Positions 52,643 through 60,431 of a stretch of 60,431 bases of DNA are shown one piece after another. The stretch comes from Sva-25 sp037385685 (GTDB lineage Bacteria > Pseudomonadota > Gammaproteobacteria > Chromatiales > Chromatiaceae). The stretch is taken from the NCBI GenBank assembly GCA_037385685.1, contig JARRMW010000028.1, positions 1 to 60,431 of the forward strand, given 5' to 3'. A program made the translations under genes and the position numbers. Under the pieces are notes generated by a model. It made no database searches, had not been told where the DNA came from, and saw only the letters and a list, made by a program, of their open reading frames with translations. Within the stretch, counting starts at the first letter, position 1; every line of letters begins with the position of its first letter.

Positions 52643-52867
52643 GACATTATCCTAAATGACAATAAAGGGCAGACCATGGTGTTTTCCTTTTCTCATTGAT
52701 CAACCGGCTTGATATTCGGGGATAGCATGAAAATCAAATCACTCGAATAACTGATCGGCTGACAGATTGCGTACCTTGACTCTGCCACGAAACTCTCTGG
52801 CTTGTATGGAAATAGCGGAACAGGTCAGCTAAGTTCACTCATCTGGCACTAAGCAAAGAATGATTCT

Positions 52868-53743
52868 ATGGGAAATCGTGATTTCGTACTTGGCCTCGGC
52901 GGTGGCGGTGGTCGCGGCCTCGCTCACCTTGGAGTCTTGCAAGCCCTGGATGAGCATGATCTCAAGCCCAGTGCCATTGTCGGTACCAGCATCGGCGCCT
53001 TGTTTGGTGCGATGTATGCGCTCGAGAGTGACGCTCAAGTTGTCATTGGCAGAGTCATGGAGGTCTTGACCTCCGATTCTTTCAAGCACCTGCACTTGCC
53101 CCACTTGCGTGAAGCAGAAACCGAGGATCACACCTGGCTTGGAAAGTTGACTGCGGCTGCACGCCAGTCTGTCCTGTATACACGCGCAGCGACAGGCATT
53201 GCGCTGACCGATACTGACGCGATGCATGACATCGTGAATCACTTGTGCAAGAGCAGTGGATACAGTGATTTATCCATTCCACTCCATATAACAGCTGTTC
53301 AGTTCCCCAGTGGCGAGATCGAGTTATTCTCAAATGGTGATTTGACCAGGTGCCTCGTGGCCAGCATGGCAATTCCCGGTGTATTCGAACCTGTTGATAT
53401 CGACGGGCGACTGTATGTCGATGGCGGCATCGCCTGTGAACTCCCTGCCGGGGAAGCCAGAATGATCGCAAAACCAGATCAGGTCGTCGTCACCGTTGAT
53501 GTGGGTGCACGCCCCGATCCAAACAACGTCCCCGAAACCGTCATCGGCATGCTTGACTGGTCAATCAGAATAAAGTCGCATTACTTGCGTGAATACAAGA
53601 CTGAATATACCGATATCCTGATTGAACCTGTTCCCGGCTTCAGACAGTGGAGCGATTTTTCACATCCAAGCCAGGAAATCGAACGCGGAAGACAGGTCGC
53701 CATGGAAAAGATGCCCGAGCTCATCAAGTTGCTACAGGATTAA
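52868..53743 (+). CDS. Patatin-like phospholipase (RssA-like)
   Basis: 291 residues, patatin fold: oxyanion loop GGGGGRGLAHLGVLQAL, nucleophile elbow GTSIGALFG (Ser about 43) and the dyad Asp in DGGIACELP. It would hydrolyse acyl esters of phospholipids. There is no signal peptide, so it is cytoplasmic. The start is ATG without a strong ribosome site. A hairpin repeat lies 38 bp after the stop. Confidence 0.93.
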   Translation: MGNRDFVLGLGGGGGRGLAHLGVLQALDEHDLKPSAIVGTSIGALFGAMYALESDAQVVIGRVMEVLTSDSFKHLHLPHLREAETEDHTWLGKLTAAARQSVLYTRAATGIALTDTDAMHDIVNHLCKSSGYSDLSIPLHITAVQFPSGEIELFSNGDLTRCLVASMAIPGVFEPVDIDGRLYVDGGIACELPAGEARMIAKPDQVVVTVDVGARPDPNNVPETVIGMLDWSIRIKSHYLREYKTEYTDILIEPVPGFRQWSDFSHPSQEIERGRQVAMEKMPELIKLLQD

Positions 53744-53780
53744 CCATCGGGATCAGACCCAGGTTTGTCCTCGATATTCT

Positions 53781-53852
53781 GGGTCAGAGTAACAATTCAT
53801 TTTTTCAAGATAAATCTGATGGTTGGGAAATCTGAATTGTTACTCTGACCCC
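53781..53852. repeat. Hairpin repeat, copy 8 (compensated arms)
   Basis: 72 bp, arms GGGTCAGAGTAACAATTC / GAATTGTTACTCTGACCC, perfect over 18 bp. The left arm has TAACAA instead of TAAAAA, and the right arm has the matching TTGTTA. This base-pair change on both arms shows that the hairpin pairing is maintained. It lies between the convergent patatin and HgdC-HgdB genes. Confidence 0.96.
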
Positions 53853-53863
53853 ATTCGGGAGGA

Positions 53864-56800
53864 TCAGCCTGTCCCTGTTTTACTGTAGTAACGCTCGGGC
53901 CCGATGGTTTTAAGTAGTGCCAGCGCGATGAGCTCCCTGTCCACGTCGCCCTGCTGGCTGAAGAGGTGCTGGATCTTGCCGGCTGCCCCGGGCGCCGCCG
54001 CATTGATACCGGGGGTAATCGCCTCGCCCATGGAGGAGACCATGCAGCCCTCCGGTGCAACATTCAGCACCAGGTCGTAACCCTCGCGCAGTTTCAGCAA
54101 GGCCTCACCGACATAGGGCACCAGTTCGCCACCGGGTCGCCTTGTCGGGATCAGCGCCCCGGCGACATCGAGAATGTGTTCCATCGACTCAGGCATCCGG
54201 GCATTGGCTGCCCGGTAGAGCGGCCTGGCAAGCACCTCGCGCAGCATGAACTGGATAACGTCCATCAGCATGCCGGCGATTTTGTAGTCGAGAAAACTCC
54301 ATACCGGGGTATGGGTCACTTCAAACTGGCGGAAACCGAGTGTTGCGAGCAGCGCCCGGTCGATCTCCTCGAACTGGGCAACACGCATGTAGGCCTCGCC
54401 GTCGACGTGGACGCGGCTGGCCCCGTCGGGCAGGGGTTGCGAACACCACCTGGTTGCAAACTGCTTCAGCATGCGCTGCAGATCCCTGCGGTGAAGGCCC
54501 CATGCGAAGTAGTTGACCAGGTACCTGACACCGGGAACCTTCTGTGTCGTTTCGGCAAGACGCAAAGCCGCAGGCCCGGGGCGGATGTGGTTTTCGAGGT
54601 AGTCATACAGCTCTGCCTTGAACGCGCGGTATGCATGAATGAACGCCTGGTAATCGGCATAATCACGACATCTCGAACTGCCCCTGGCAAGCAGGTCGTG
54701 TAGCACGCCCTGCAGGATGATGCCTTGTGCTGTGCGCACGAAAAGCCAGCGCGGCAGGCCGAAGTCGTACCCTTCGTCCTCGTGACCGACGAGGAACTGC
54801 ATGACGACCTCTTCATTCTGGTGCTTGCCGCTGCTCTTCTCCTGCCGGTTGGCAAAGAGCTTGTGCGTCTCCACATACTGGCCCTGGCGACAGGGTCCGT
54901 TCCCCTTGTTGTTGAAAATCAACAGGCGACGCTTGTTGGCAAAAACCGGATCACTCTTTCGTCGTCGCCTGAAATCCTCGACCGCTGTCATGACATCGCC
55001 GTAGACAGCAGCAAGCGGTGCACAGACCGCATCCCCCGAAATGGAGCGCCCGTTCTTGATTGCAGCCTGCAGATCGTAGCTCTCGTCGTAGAGATCGACG
55101 ACGGTGAGACCGGCGCTGCGAAAGATCGATGTCACGACACGATGGTCAGACAAGGTCGGCAAATAGATCGCATCGGTCTCCGGATTGACCGGTTCGTCGT
55201 TGACAAGGCGATCGAGCAGCTTCACCTCGAAGTTCTCTTCAGCGGTCACCTTTCTCAACTCGTCGTGCAGCCCTGTTTCGAGCTGCTTGACGTAGGTATT
55301 CATACGGTTCTCGAGATGTGCCAGTTCCTTGATGACGGCATCGGACTGAATGAGCAGGTAGGGACGCTGCCTGGTCAGCTCCGCGATGAGCTGGTTGGTT
55401 ACGCTGTCCGGACCACAGAGGAAGGTCGAGACCTGGATCACGGGCATCAGTGCATCCGACTCCTTTTCGATACGACGAAACACCTCTTTCAGACCCGGGT
55501 GACCGGTGACCTTGTGCAACTCCCGCCGGGCGCACGCATCGGCAAGCGTCGCGATCATGTGCGGATTACGCCAGTAAAGATGTTTGAACGCCGGGTTGTA
55601 CTCGGCATCGAGCAGGTAGCCGGGGATACCTGCCATATTCTTGTCACGCAGCAGGCGTCCGACATGACTGTCATAGATACCGGGATTGAGGATGTATTCA
55701 CGCCCCATGACCAGTGCCACTTCGCGCCCTGCATCGAGCGCCTCGCTGGCGAGTCTTGCTGCATAATCGGCAGCATCCGTCCTGAGCTTTTTCTGGGCCT
55801 GCAATGCCTTGTCGACGATGGTACGAAATGCATCAAAAGAGACGGTCTTGCCGTAGTGCTCAAAGACCGGTTGCAGGCGTGAATAGATCCTGTTCGCTAT
55901 CAGCTCTGCATCAAGCGTTTTCAGACTGATATGAAAAAGATGAAGACGGGCTTCCGGATGCCGGGACTCTGCGAGCTTGCGCGCAACCGCCATGCCGCCC
56001 TGGTTGATCGTGCAGGTACGCCCAAGCGAATGCCTGGCCGGCAGGTATGTAATCTGCGGCGCAAGGATGATGCCATGCGGTTTTGAAGCGAGACGCAGCA
56101 GCTGGCCGACAGCGCCGATATGCGGTGCGCAGGTATCGATGTGAAAATGCGGCTGGGCATCGATGACATCCGAGTCCTTCAGGTTGTCGACGTGCACCGG
56201 GATGCCAAGCGGCCTGAACAGAGAGGCAAGGAACATGGACCACTCGGAGACTGCAAAGCTGCGCGGAATAACCAGGCGGTCAGGATCTTCCGAGTGAGGC
56301 AGGCGTTCATCGATGAAATTCCAGATCTGCCTGTAAGTGTCAGGGCTGCCCTTGCCCTTCGCCGCTCCGGTGCCTTTGGAACCGAGCAGCTCGTTTATGG
56401 CCGTACAGCCGCCGAGACTGAAGCTGAACTTCCTGCCATCGTCGCTGCAGCTGGTGAGGTGCGAACGGTTGCAACGCGCCGCGGCATCACCGCAGGCTGC
56501 CCCTTTGCACTGGATGATTCTCTTCGAGTACTCCTGGTTGATAAAGGCGTCGAGCTCGATGTCAATCGCTTCTCCGGGGGCATGCTCGACGAGTGTGCGG
56601 ATGAGACCGATACAGGCTCGATGCCCCGGATCCGGTGGCACCAGGCAGTAGATGTCATCGCCGACAAAGTCCTGCAGGCGATCGGCGACAGCAAGCGGCA
56701 GGGGTTCACTGAGCATCGTCTGGCCATGCAGCAGGGCCACCGTGCGGCCCGGCAGCTCGATCTGGTTCCAGAGCGTGCGCGCCATGTTCTCGACGATCGC

Positions 56801-58486
56801 CCGGTTTGCCGAGGCGAGGATCTCGTCACGACCGTAGCCCTCCGCCTGCAGCTTGCGCGCGTTTTCCATCAGGAAGACGGCACAGGTCGCATTGATTGCA
56901 TAGCTCCTCTCGGCGTTGTAGGCAAGCTCGCAGGCCTTGTCGATATTCTCGAGACAGAACATCGCCGTCATCGTGTCCATGAGGCTGCCGGTACCGGCGG
57001 AACACTTGACGTTCATGGCATTGTCGAACAGCTCGGCCTGCTTCAGCGCGATGGAGGAGATCTTGGTGTCCTCACCACCGATATCGACCAGCAGGCAGAA
57101 CTCCTCGTTGACGTCCTCGATGCCGGCCGCCTTCAAACGCTCGATGTGCTCCCGCGCATAGTCGATGGAGCCGTGCGCGTGGGCATAATTCTCGACCAGC
57201 ACGGAGACACGATCGGCAAGCTGCGGATAGATACTCGCCAGCGCCTTCTGTACCTGGTAACGCGCGCTGCCAGTGAGGCCGATCTGCAGGATACGGAGCA
57301 TGTCGACGCCCTTCGACCTGATGTCCGTGAAGATCTTCTGGATCGTTTCGATGGTATCGCCGGCGTTGGACCAGGATCCCTTGTAGAAGAGGGCTTCGCC
57401 TCTGGCGTCGCTGATGATGAGTTTCGCCATCGTCGAGCCGACGTCGAGCCCGAGCATGACCGGTGTCGAGCGCAGCTGCTGCGAATCGAAGCTGGCCGGT
57501 GCATTGTTGGGGATACGCCTGTAGAGATTCCTTGACTCGAGATCTGCACGAACATCACGCAACGACGGGTACTCGATCAGCTTCTGTGTCGGCAAGACAC
57601 GCCTGTCCGGTTGCGAGAAATTGTCGCTGCCGACGACCTGTTGCAGATGGCGCAGCCCCATCAGAGGGAACGAGCCATCGCTGTCATGGCGGACATCGGT
57701 TATGCCAGCCGACTCGAGATGGTCCCTCGCGCAGTCCCTGGCATACTGCCAGTTGAAGATCCCGCCGCTGAGCCAGACGGTGTCAAACCCTCCATGCAGC
57801 TTCTTGCATGCCTTCAGCACCTCGGACTTGAGCGTGACTGCCAGCGCAAAATCGAGGGGGATACCCTGGTTCTTGTCCGAAATGGTTGCAGATGCTGCGA
57901 ACACGCCGCAGCGGTCGGCGCGTATGTTGACTCCTTCTCGTCGCTCGCGATTCTTTTCACCGATATAGTTGGCGAGAATGGTATCGACCGCGCTTCGCTC
58001 GATATTGAGTTTCTGCAGCACGCGGTCAAGGTTGATGCCGGAACCGGCACCGCAGCGCGGATTGACGCTCAGCATGTCATCCTTGAGCTTGCCTGCTTCG
58101 TCGATGCCGATGATGACGTAGCCTGACGCGGAGAGCTCGATGATGCCAAGAGGTTTGCCCTCGAGCAGGCTGCGTGCAGCAGACCATAGGGCAGCCGCGG
58201 ACAGGATCAGTTCGCCACGACCGATGTGATGGCGGACTGTTTCCTGCAACTTGCCCGTCATGTAGATACCGGTTGAATCCGAAAGACGATCGAGTCCATG
58301 GCTGGCAATAGCGGCGCCAAGATCTTCATTGCCCGGTATGGACAGTGTGCCCAGCTGCGCGCCCTGTTCATCGCAGGCCAGTATGCGGATGCTGCTGACG
58401 CCGGCGTCGATATAGAGATTACCTGCACGCTGCAGCGTGGCGATGAACGGACCCTCGATGGCCAGGCCCTTGTTGTCAGTCATCAT
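53864..58486 (-). CDS. Giant BadF/HgdC activase plus HgdB-like dehydratase fusion
   Basis: 1540 residues in the order of large 2-hydroxyacyl-CoA-dehydratase-type fusion proteins. There is an ASKHA-like N-terminal part (about 15-300), a BcrAD/BadFG activase domain (from GLDVGSTMAKL, about 342; cluster-cysteine loop CSAGTGSLMDTM), a DUF2229 region (about 735-930; IPRSFAVSEWSMF, APQITYLPARHSLGRTC) and an HgdB-like reductase part (from about 1000; NNKGNGPCRQGQYVETHKLF near 1190). The activase would use ATP to push electrons through an Fe-S cluster to the catalytic half, as in double-cubane-cluster reductases. The substrate is unknown, and it may not be a CoA ester. It is monocistronic and flanked by a hairpin repeat. 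Confidence 0.9.
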   Translation of the reverse strand: MMTDNKGLAIEGPFIATLQRAGNLYIDAGVSSIRILACDEQGAQLGTLSIPGNEDLGAAIASHGLDRLSDSTGIYMTGKLQETVRHHIGRGELILSAAALWSAARSLLEGKPLGIIELSASGYVIIGIDEAGKLKDDMLSVNPRCGAGSGINLDRVLQKLNIERSAVDTILANYIGEKNRERREGVNIRADRCGVFAASATISDKNQGIPLDFALAVTLKSEVLKACKKLHGGFDTVWLSGGIFNWQYARDCARDHLESAGITDVRHDSDGSFPLMGLRHLQQVVGSDNFSQPDRRVLPTQKLIEYPSLRDVRADLESRNLYRRIPNNAPASFDSQQLRSTPVMLGLDVGSTMAKLIISDARGEALFYKGSWSNAGDTIETIQKIFTDIRSKGVDMLRILQIGLTGSARYQVQKALASIYPQLADRVSVLVENYAHAHGSIDYAREHIERLKAAGIEDVNEEFCLLVDIGGEDTKISSIALKQAELFDNAMNVKCSAGTGSLMDTMTAMFCLENIDKACELAYNAERSYAINATCAVFLMENARKLQAEGYGRDEILASANRAIVENMARTLWNQIELPGRTVALLHGQTMLSEPLPLAVADRLQDFVGDDIYCLVPPDPGHRACIGLIRTLVEHAPGEAIDIELDAFINQEYSKRIIQCKGAACGDAAARCNRSHLTSCSDDGRKFSFSLGGCTAINELLGSKGTGAAKGKGSPDTYRQIWNFIDERLPHSEDPDRLVIPRSFAVSEWSMFLASLFRPLGIPVHVDNLKDSDVIDAQPHFHIDTCAPHIGAVGQLLRLASKPHGIILAPQITYLPARHSLGRTCTINQGGMAVARKLAESRHPEARLHLFHISLKTLDAELIANRIYSRLQPVFEHYGKTVSFDAFRTIVDKALQAQKKLRTDAADYAARLASEALDAGREVALVMGREYILNPGIYDSHVGRLLRDKNMAGIPGYLLDAEYNPAFKHLYWRNPHMIATLADACARRELHKVTGHPGLKEVFRRIEKESDALMPVIQVSTFLCGPDSVTNQLIAELTRQRPYLLIQSDAVIKELAHLENRMNTYVKQLETGLHDELRKVTAEENFEVKLLDRLVNDEPVNPETDAIYLPTLSDHRVVTSIFRSAGLTVVDLYDESYDLQAAIKNGRSISGDAVCAPLAAVYGDVMTAVEDFRRRRKSDPVFANKRRLLIFNNKGNGPCRQGQYVETHKLFANRQEKSSGKHQNEEVVMQFLVGHEDEGYDFGLPRWLFVRTAQGIILQGVLHDLLARGSSRCRDYADYQAFIHAYRAFKAELYDYLENHIRPGPAALRLAETTQKVPGVRYLVNYFAWGLHRRDLQRMLKQFATRWCSQPLPDGASRVHVDGEAYMRVAQFEEIDRALLATLGFRQFEVTHTPVWSFLDYKIAGMLMDVIQFMLREVLARPLYRAANARMPESMEHILDVAGALIPTRRPGGELVPYVGEALLKLREGYDLVLNVAPEGCMVSSMGEAITPGINAAAPGAAGKIQHLFSQQGDVDRELIALALLKTIGPERYYSKTGTG

Positions 58487-58523
58487 CTCTATCCATGTTC
58501 ACATGGCTATTCAATCAGGAAAT

Positions 58524-58536
58524 GGGGTCACTACCC
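58524..58536. repeat. GGGGTCACTACCC mini-palindrome
   Basis: A third member of the GGG-TCAnTA-CCC type, in the spacer between the giant fusion gene and the NADAR gene. Confidence 0.4.
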
Positions 58537-58674
58537 TTATACCTGCAATTTCCGGAAAACAGAATGATCTGGCACGGTTTCCGGACAAAGAATGAAGGTT
58601 CAGTGCCCGTTTCTGGATCCACTTCGGGATCTGGAGGATACTGATCTCCAGAGTGAGCTTTCAGGAGACCCGAG

Positions 58675-59136
58675 ATGTTCTTTTCCCGGTCTGGCAAACC
58701 ATACTACCTGTCCCGTAGCGATGTGAACCATCCGCTCTCAAGCTATTCGAAAGCCGGATTCGAGCTGGACGGTTCCGAGTGGCCTTCCGTTGAACATTAT
58801 TATCAGGGCATGAAGTTCGAGGAGGGTGAACTTCGCGAGTCGATTCGGACTGCAGACCATCCCGAGAAGGCGAAACAACTGGCCGAAGACAACAAAGGGG
58901 CGGTTCGCAAGGACTGGCAGCAGGTGCGTGAAGTCATGATGACGCGCGCTATCTACATCAAGTGCCGAACCCATGAAGCGGTGGCAGCCGCGTTACTTGC
59001 CACCGGCGACCGGGACATCATCGAGACCAGCCAGTATGACTATTACTGGGGCTGCGGTCGCGATGGTCGTGGCCACAATACCTTCGGCAAGGTGCTGATG
59101 GCGGTGCGTGACAAGCTGGCGGAAGAACAACAATAA
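58675..59136 (+). CDS. NADAR-family N-glycosidase (YbiA-like)
   Basis: 153 residues: FFSRSGKPYYLSR, WPSVEHYYQGMKF with the active-site Glu, TADHPEKAKQLAED, and DYYWGCGRDGRGHNTFGKVLM. This is the NADAR/YbiA fold. Members cleave N-glycosidic bonds: YbiA acts on riboflavin-pathway intermediates, and others remove ADP-ribose from guanine. Which applies here is not known. GGAGACCCGAG precedes the ATG. It is convergent with the DUF3581 gene. Confidence 0.93.
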   Translation: MFFSRSGKPYYLSRSDVNHPLSSYSKAGFELDGSEWPSVEHYYQGMKFEEGELRESIRTADHPEKAKQLAEDNKGAVRKDWQQVREVMMTRAIYIKCRTHEAVAAALLATGDRDIIETSQYDYYWGCGRDGRGHNTFGKVLMAVRDKLAEEQQ

Positions 59137-59150
59137 ATGGGGGCAGCCCC

Positions 59151-59861
59151 CTATTTGGGGGAATAGGCCATCTTGTATCCCATATAGTCATCCAGCAATT
59201 TCTGCAGTATTGCGGGATCTGCGGGTCGCAGTCCGCTGAGAATCATCGTTTTCGCGCCGACGCCAAAATCGCCCTGGTCTGCTGTCAGGCGGAACTCCAT
59301 GCGCACATTGCCACGCTTGCCCTCGACCTCGAGGGTCGACTTTTCCAACTGTAATTCAGGGTTGGTGATATCGAGCCGGTCCAGGTCCACCGACATGCTT
59401 TCATAAATCACCAGGGGCCTGTCCGGATTGATCATCACATCCTGTTCCTGCATGAGCGGCACGAGAACGTGCTCGAAATTGTGCCCGGAAAACGCCACAT
59501 AGCTTTGCGTCAGATTCCTGATCAACTCCGGCTCTGTTGAACACTCGCCGCTGCGACTGAAATTCAGATATTCCTTGCCGTTGTTGTCAGTGATGCTGAT
59601 GTCGCTGGCGCCGGTCTCGGGAAACCGGAGAGGAATGCCATCTGACAGCAATCCCGAGAAATTGAAATGCATGTGCTCACATAATCCATAGCGGTAGAGC
59701 ACCACGGCAAACAGCAGATCACCCGGGACGCAAAACCGTTTGCTGTCCGGATTGTGAATCGGATTGAAATCATCCGCCACCTGCTTGGCAAAGTCACTGG
59801 ATTGCTGGCGGCTGAATTGAATACCGTCTGCATCCTCAGAAAAGTAGTCTGTAATCTTCAT
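59151..59861 (-). CDS. DUF3581 protein
   Basis: 236 residues matching the gammaproteobacterial DUF3581 family: FSRQQSSDFAKQVADDFNPIHNPDSKRFCVPGDLLFAVVL, whose HNPDSKRFCVPGDL part resembles a hot-dog/MaoC-like dehydratase active-site loop. The function is unknown. The stop (AAATAG) runs into GGGGGCTGCCCCC, a short hairpin that may end transcription. Confidence 0.85.
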   Translation of the reverse strand: MKITDYFSEDADGIQFSRQQSSDFAKQVADDFNPIHNPDSKRFCVPGDLLFAVVLYRYGLCEHMHFNFSGLLSDGIPLRFPETGASDISITDNNGKEYLNFSRSGECSTEPELIRNLTQSYVAFSGHNFEHVLVPLMQEQDVMINPDRPLVIYESMSVDLDRLDITNPELQLEKSTLEVEGKRGNVRMEFRLTADQGDFGVGAKTMILSGLRPADPAILQKLLDDYMGYKMAYSPK

Positions 59862-59935
59862 CTGTTGTCCAAAAATTCTTCTGGAAACGGGGACAGCCCA
59901 CCAATTTCAGGAAACAGGGGGCTGTCTCCTGTTGT

Positions 59936-60385
59936 TCACTGCTTGTCGAATCCAACGGCCTCCCAGAAATAGGGACCATAGTCGAGAAAGATCTCTTCGC
60001 CGGGACGGATTCTCTTCAGTGCCTCAACACGCGCCTTTTTCCAGCGGGTGGATACGACAAAACGCGCGTTTGGCCTGTCGCTGTGATTGATGTATCTCGT
60101 GTAGCTGGCCATCTCTCCCTCCGCGACAATATTGGTGTCCTTGCAGACCCACAGGAGATAATGGGAATCAATCCAGGGGTCGGTTTCCGCCTCCTCGTCC
60201 GTGATGACAATGCCAGTGTAGGGGCCGATGGTATCGCCACGGTTGATGGTTTTCACAGCGAAGAGCCCCATTCCGATACCGGCAATTCCCGAATCCCGTA
60301 CTTCAAAATCTGATTCCAGACAGATACGTGCTCTTCGTTTCGCGTTAGCCATACCCCGTTCATTCCTCACTGTTGGTGCAATCAT
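59936..60385 (-). CDS. SET-domain protein methyltransferase-like
   Basis: About 138-149 residues consisting of a SET domain: SGIAGIGMGLFAVKTINRGDTIGPYTG at the start, YTRYINHSDRPNA (the NHS SAM-binding motif) and GEEIFLDYGPYFW (the catalytic tyrosine). SET proteins methylate lysines using SAM. Bacterial copies have unknown targets. The post-SET cysteines are absent. The ATG at 60352 (MANAKRRARICLESD) removes 11 residues and is a plausible alternative start. The gene is on the minus strand, apparently monocistronic. Confidence 0.9.
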   Translation of the reverse strand: MIAPTVRNERGMANAKRRARICLESDFEVRDSGIAGIGMGLFAVKTINRGDTIGPYTGIVITDEEAETDPWIDSHYLLWVCKDTNIVAEGEMASYTRYINHSDRPNARFVVSTRWKKARVEALKRIRPGEEIFLDYGPYFWEAVGFDKQ

Positions 60386-60431
60386 TCCATGGCGAGTTTA
60401 CATCAGCCAACAGGAAAAGATGATCCTGCAT

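Noticed and set aside
35192..53852. The GGGGTCAGAG hairpins as a CRISPR-like array
   Set aside because: They are kilobases apart, each is a self-contained hairpin, and genes lie between them. They fit dispersed palindromic repeats.
56120..57535. 471-codon plus-strand frame opposite the giant fusion protein
   Set aside because: Antisense shadow. The minus-strand protein shows continuous family sequence over the same span.

Overview
The window looks like draft sequence from a gammaproteobacterium. It carries a ubiE-ubiJ-ubiB block, erpA, apaG, secB, a FimV-family protein, DUF3581 and DUF6776 families, and a 16S gene start of proteobacterial type. It is GC-rich and densely coded, with housekeeping genes in the first two thirds. 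A 14-N assembly gap at 49355-49368 shows it is a scaffold. I see no tRNA gene, no CRISPR array and no complete transposon.

Layout. 1-700: the 5' end of a 16S rRNA gene running leftward out of the window, with boxA and three tandem strong promoters. 0.7-4.4 kb (minus strand): a FimV/HubP-like protein, a stand-alone homologue of the C-terminal part of the type I-C CRISPR protein Cas8c/Csd1 with its own promoter, ribosome site and terminator, and tyrS. 4.5-11 kb: an M23 peptidoglycan endopeptidase with anmK, then a histone-deacetylase-like amidohydrolase divergent from a Pat-type acetyltransferase. 11-14.6 kb: erpA, bactofilin, a coiled-coil membrane protein, argC and small membrane or exported proteins. 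14.6-18.5 kb: ubiquinone genes ubiE-ubiJ-ubiB (ubiB broken by an internal deletion), a DUF971 gene and apaG. 18.6-20.6 kb: a dehydrogenase/aminotransferase pair resembling gnnA-gnnB, which make amino-substituted UDP-GlcNAc for lipid A. 21-27 kb: amidohydrolase, DJ-1 protein, Ctp protease, EnvC-like activator, gpmI. 27-29.4 kb: an ArsR regulator with the cysteine pair of persulfide sensors, a rhodanese, secB, gpsA. 29.4-36.5 kb: DUF302, a 45-residue small gene, an MFS transporter, miaB, ybeZ, an FKBP isomerase, threonine dehydratase. 36.5-42.9 kb: a Leu/Glu-type amino-acid dehydrogenase followed by a 2-oxoacid:ferredoxin oxidoreductase and an acyl-CoA ligase. Together with threonine dehydratase these suggest conversion of amino acids to 2-oxoacids and then acyl-CoA.

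42.9-54 kb is accessory in character: CPBP protease, O-methyltransferase, ICMT-like protein, DUF900 hydrolase, cytochrome b561 and cytochrome c', glgC, HdeD, a TIGR00341 protein and a patatin. It is punctuated by a hairpin repeat of about 60-74 bp with GGGGTCAGAGTAAAAA arms. Eight copies are visible in the window, seven of them in this region. One copy truncates a REP-associated transposase remnant. Other copies supply the stop codon of ilvA and the only ATG start of the CPBP gene. 54-60.4 kb holds a 1540-residue BadF/HgdC-HgdB fusion, a NADAR-family glycosidase, a DUF3581 gene and a SET-domain protein.

Most noteworthy: the independently expressed Cas11c-like protein with no other cas gene nearby, the codon-supplying hairpin repeat family, the persulfide-sensor/rhodanese pair, the acetyltransferase/deacetylase pair, the 45-residue gene and the ubiB deletion. 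Family assignments are by reading motifs. No database search was run.
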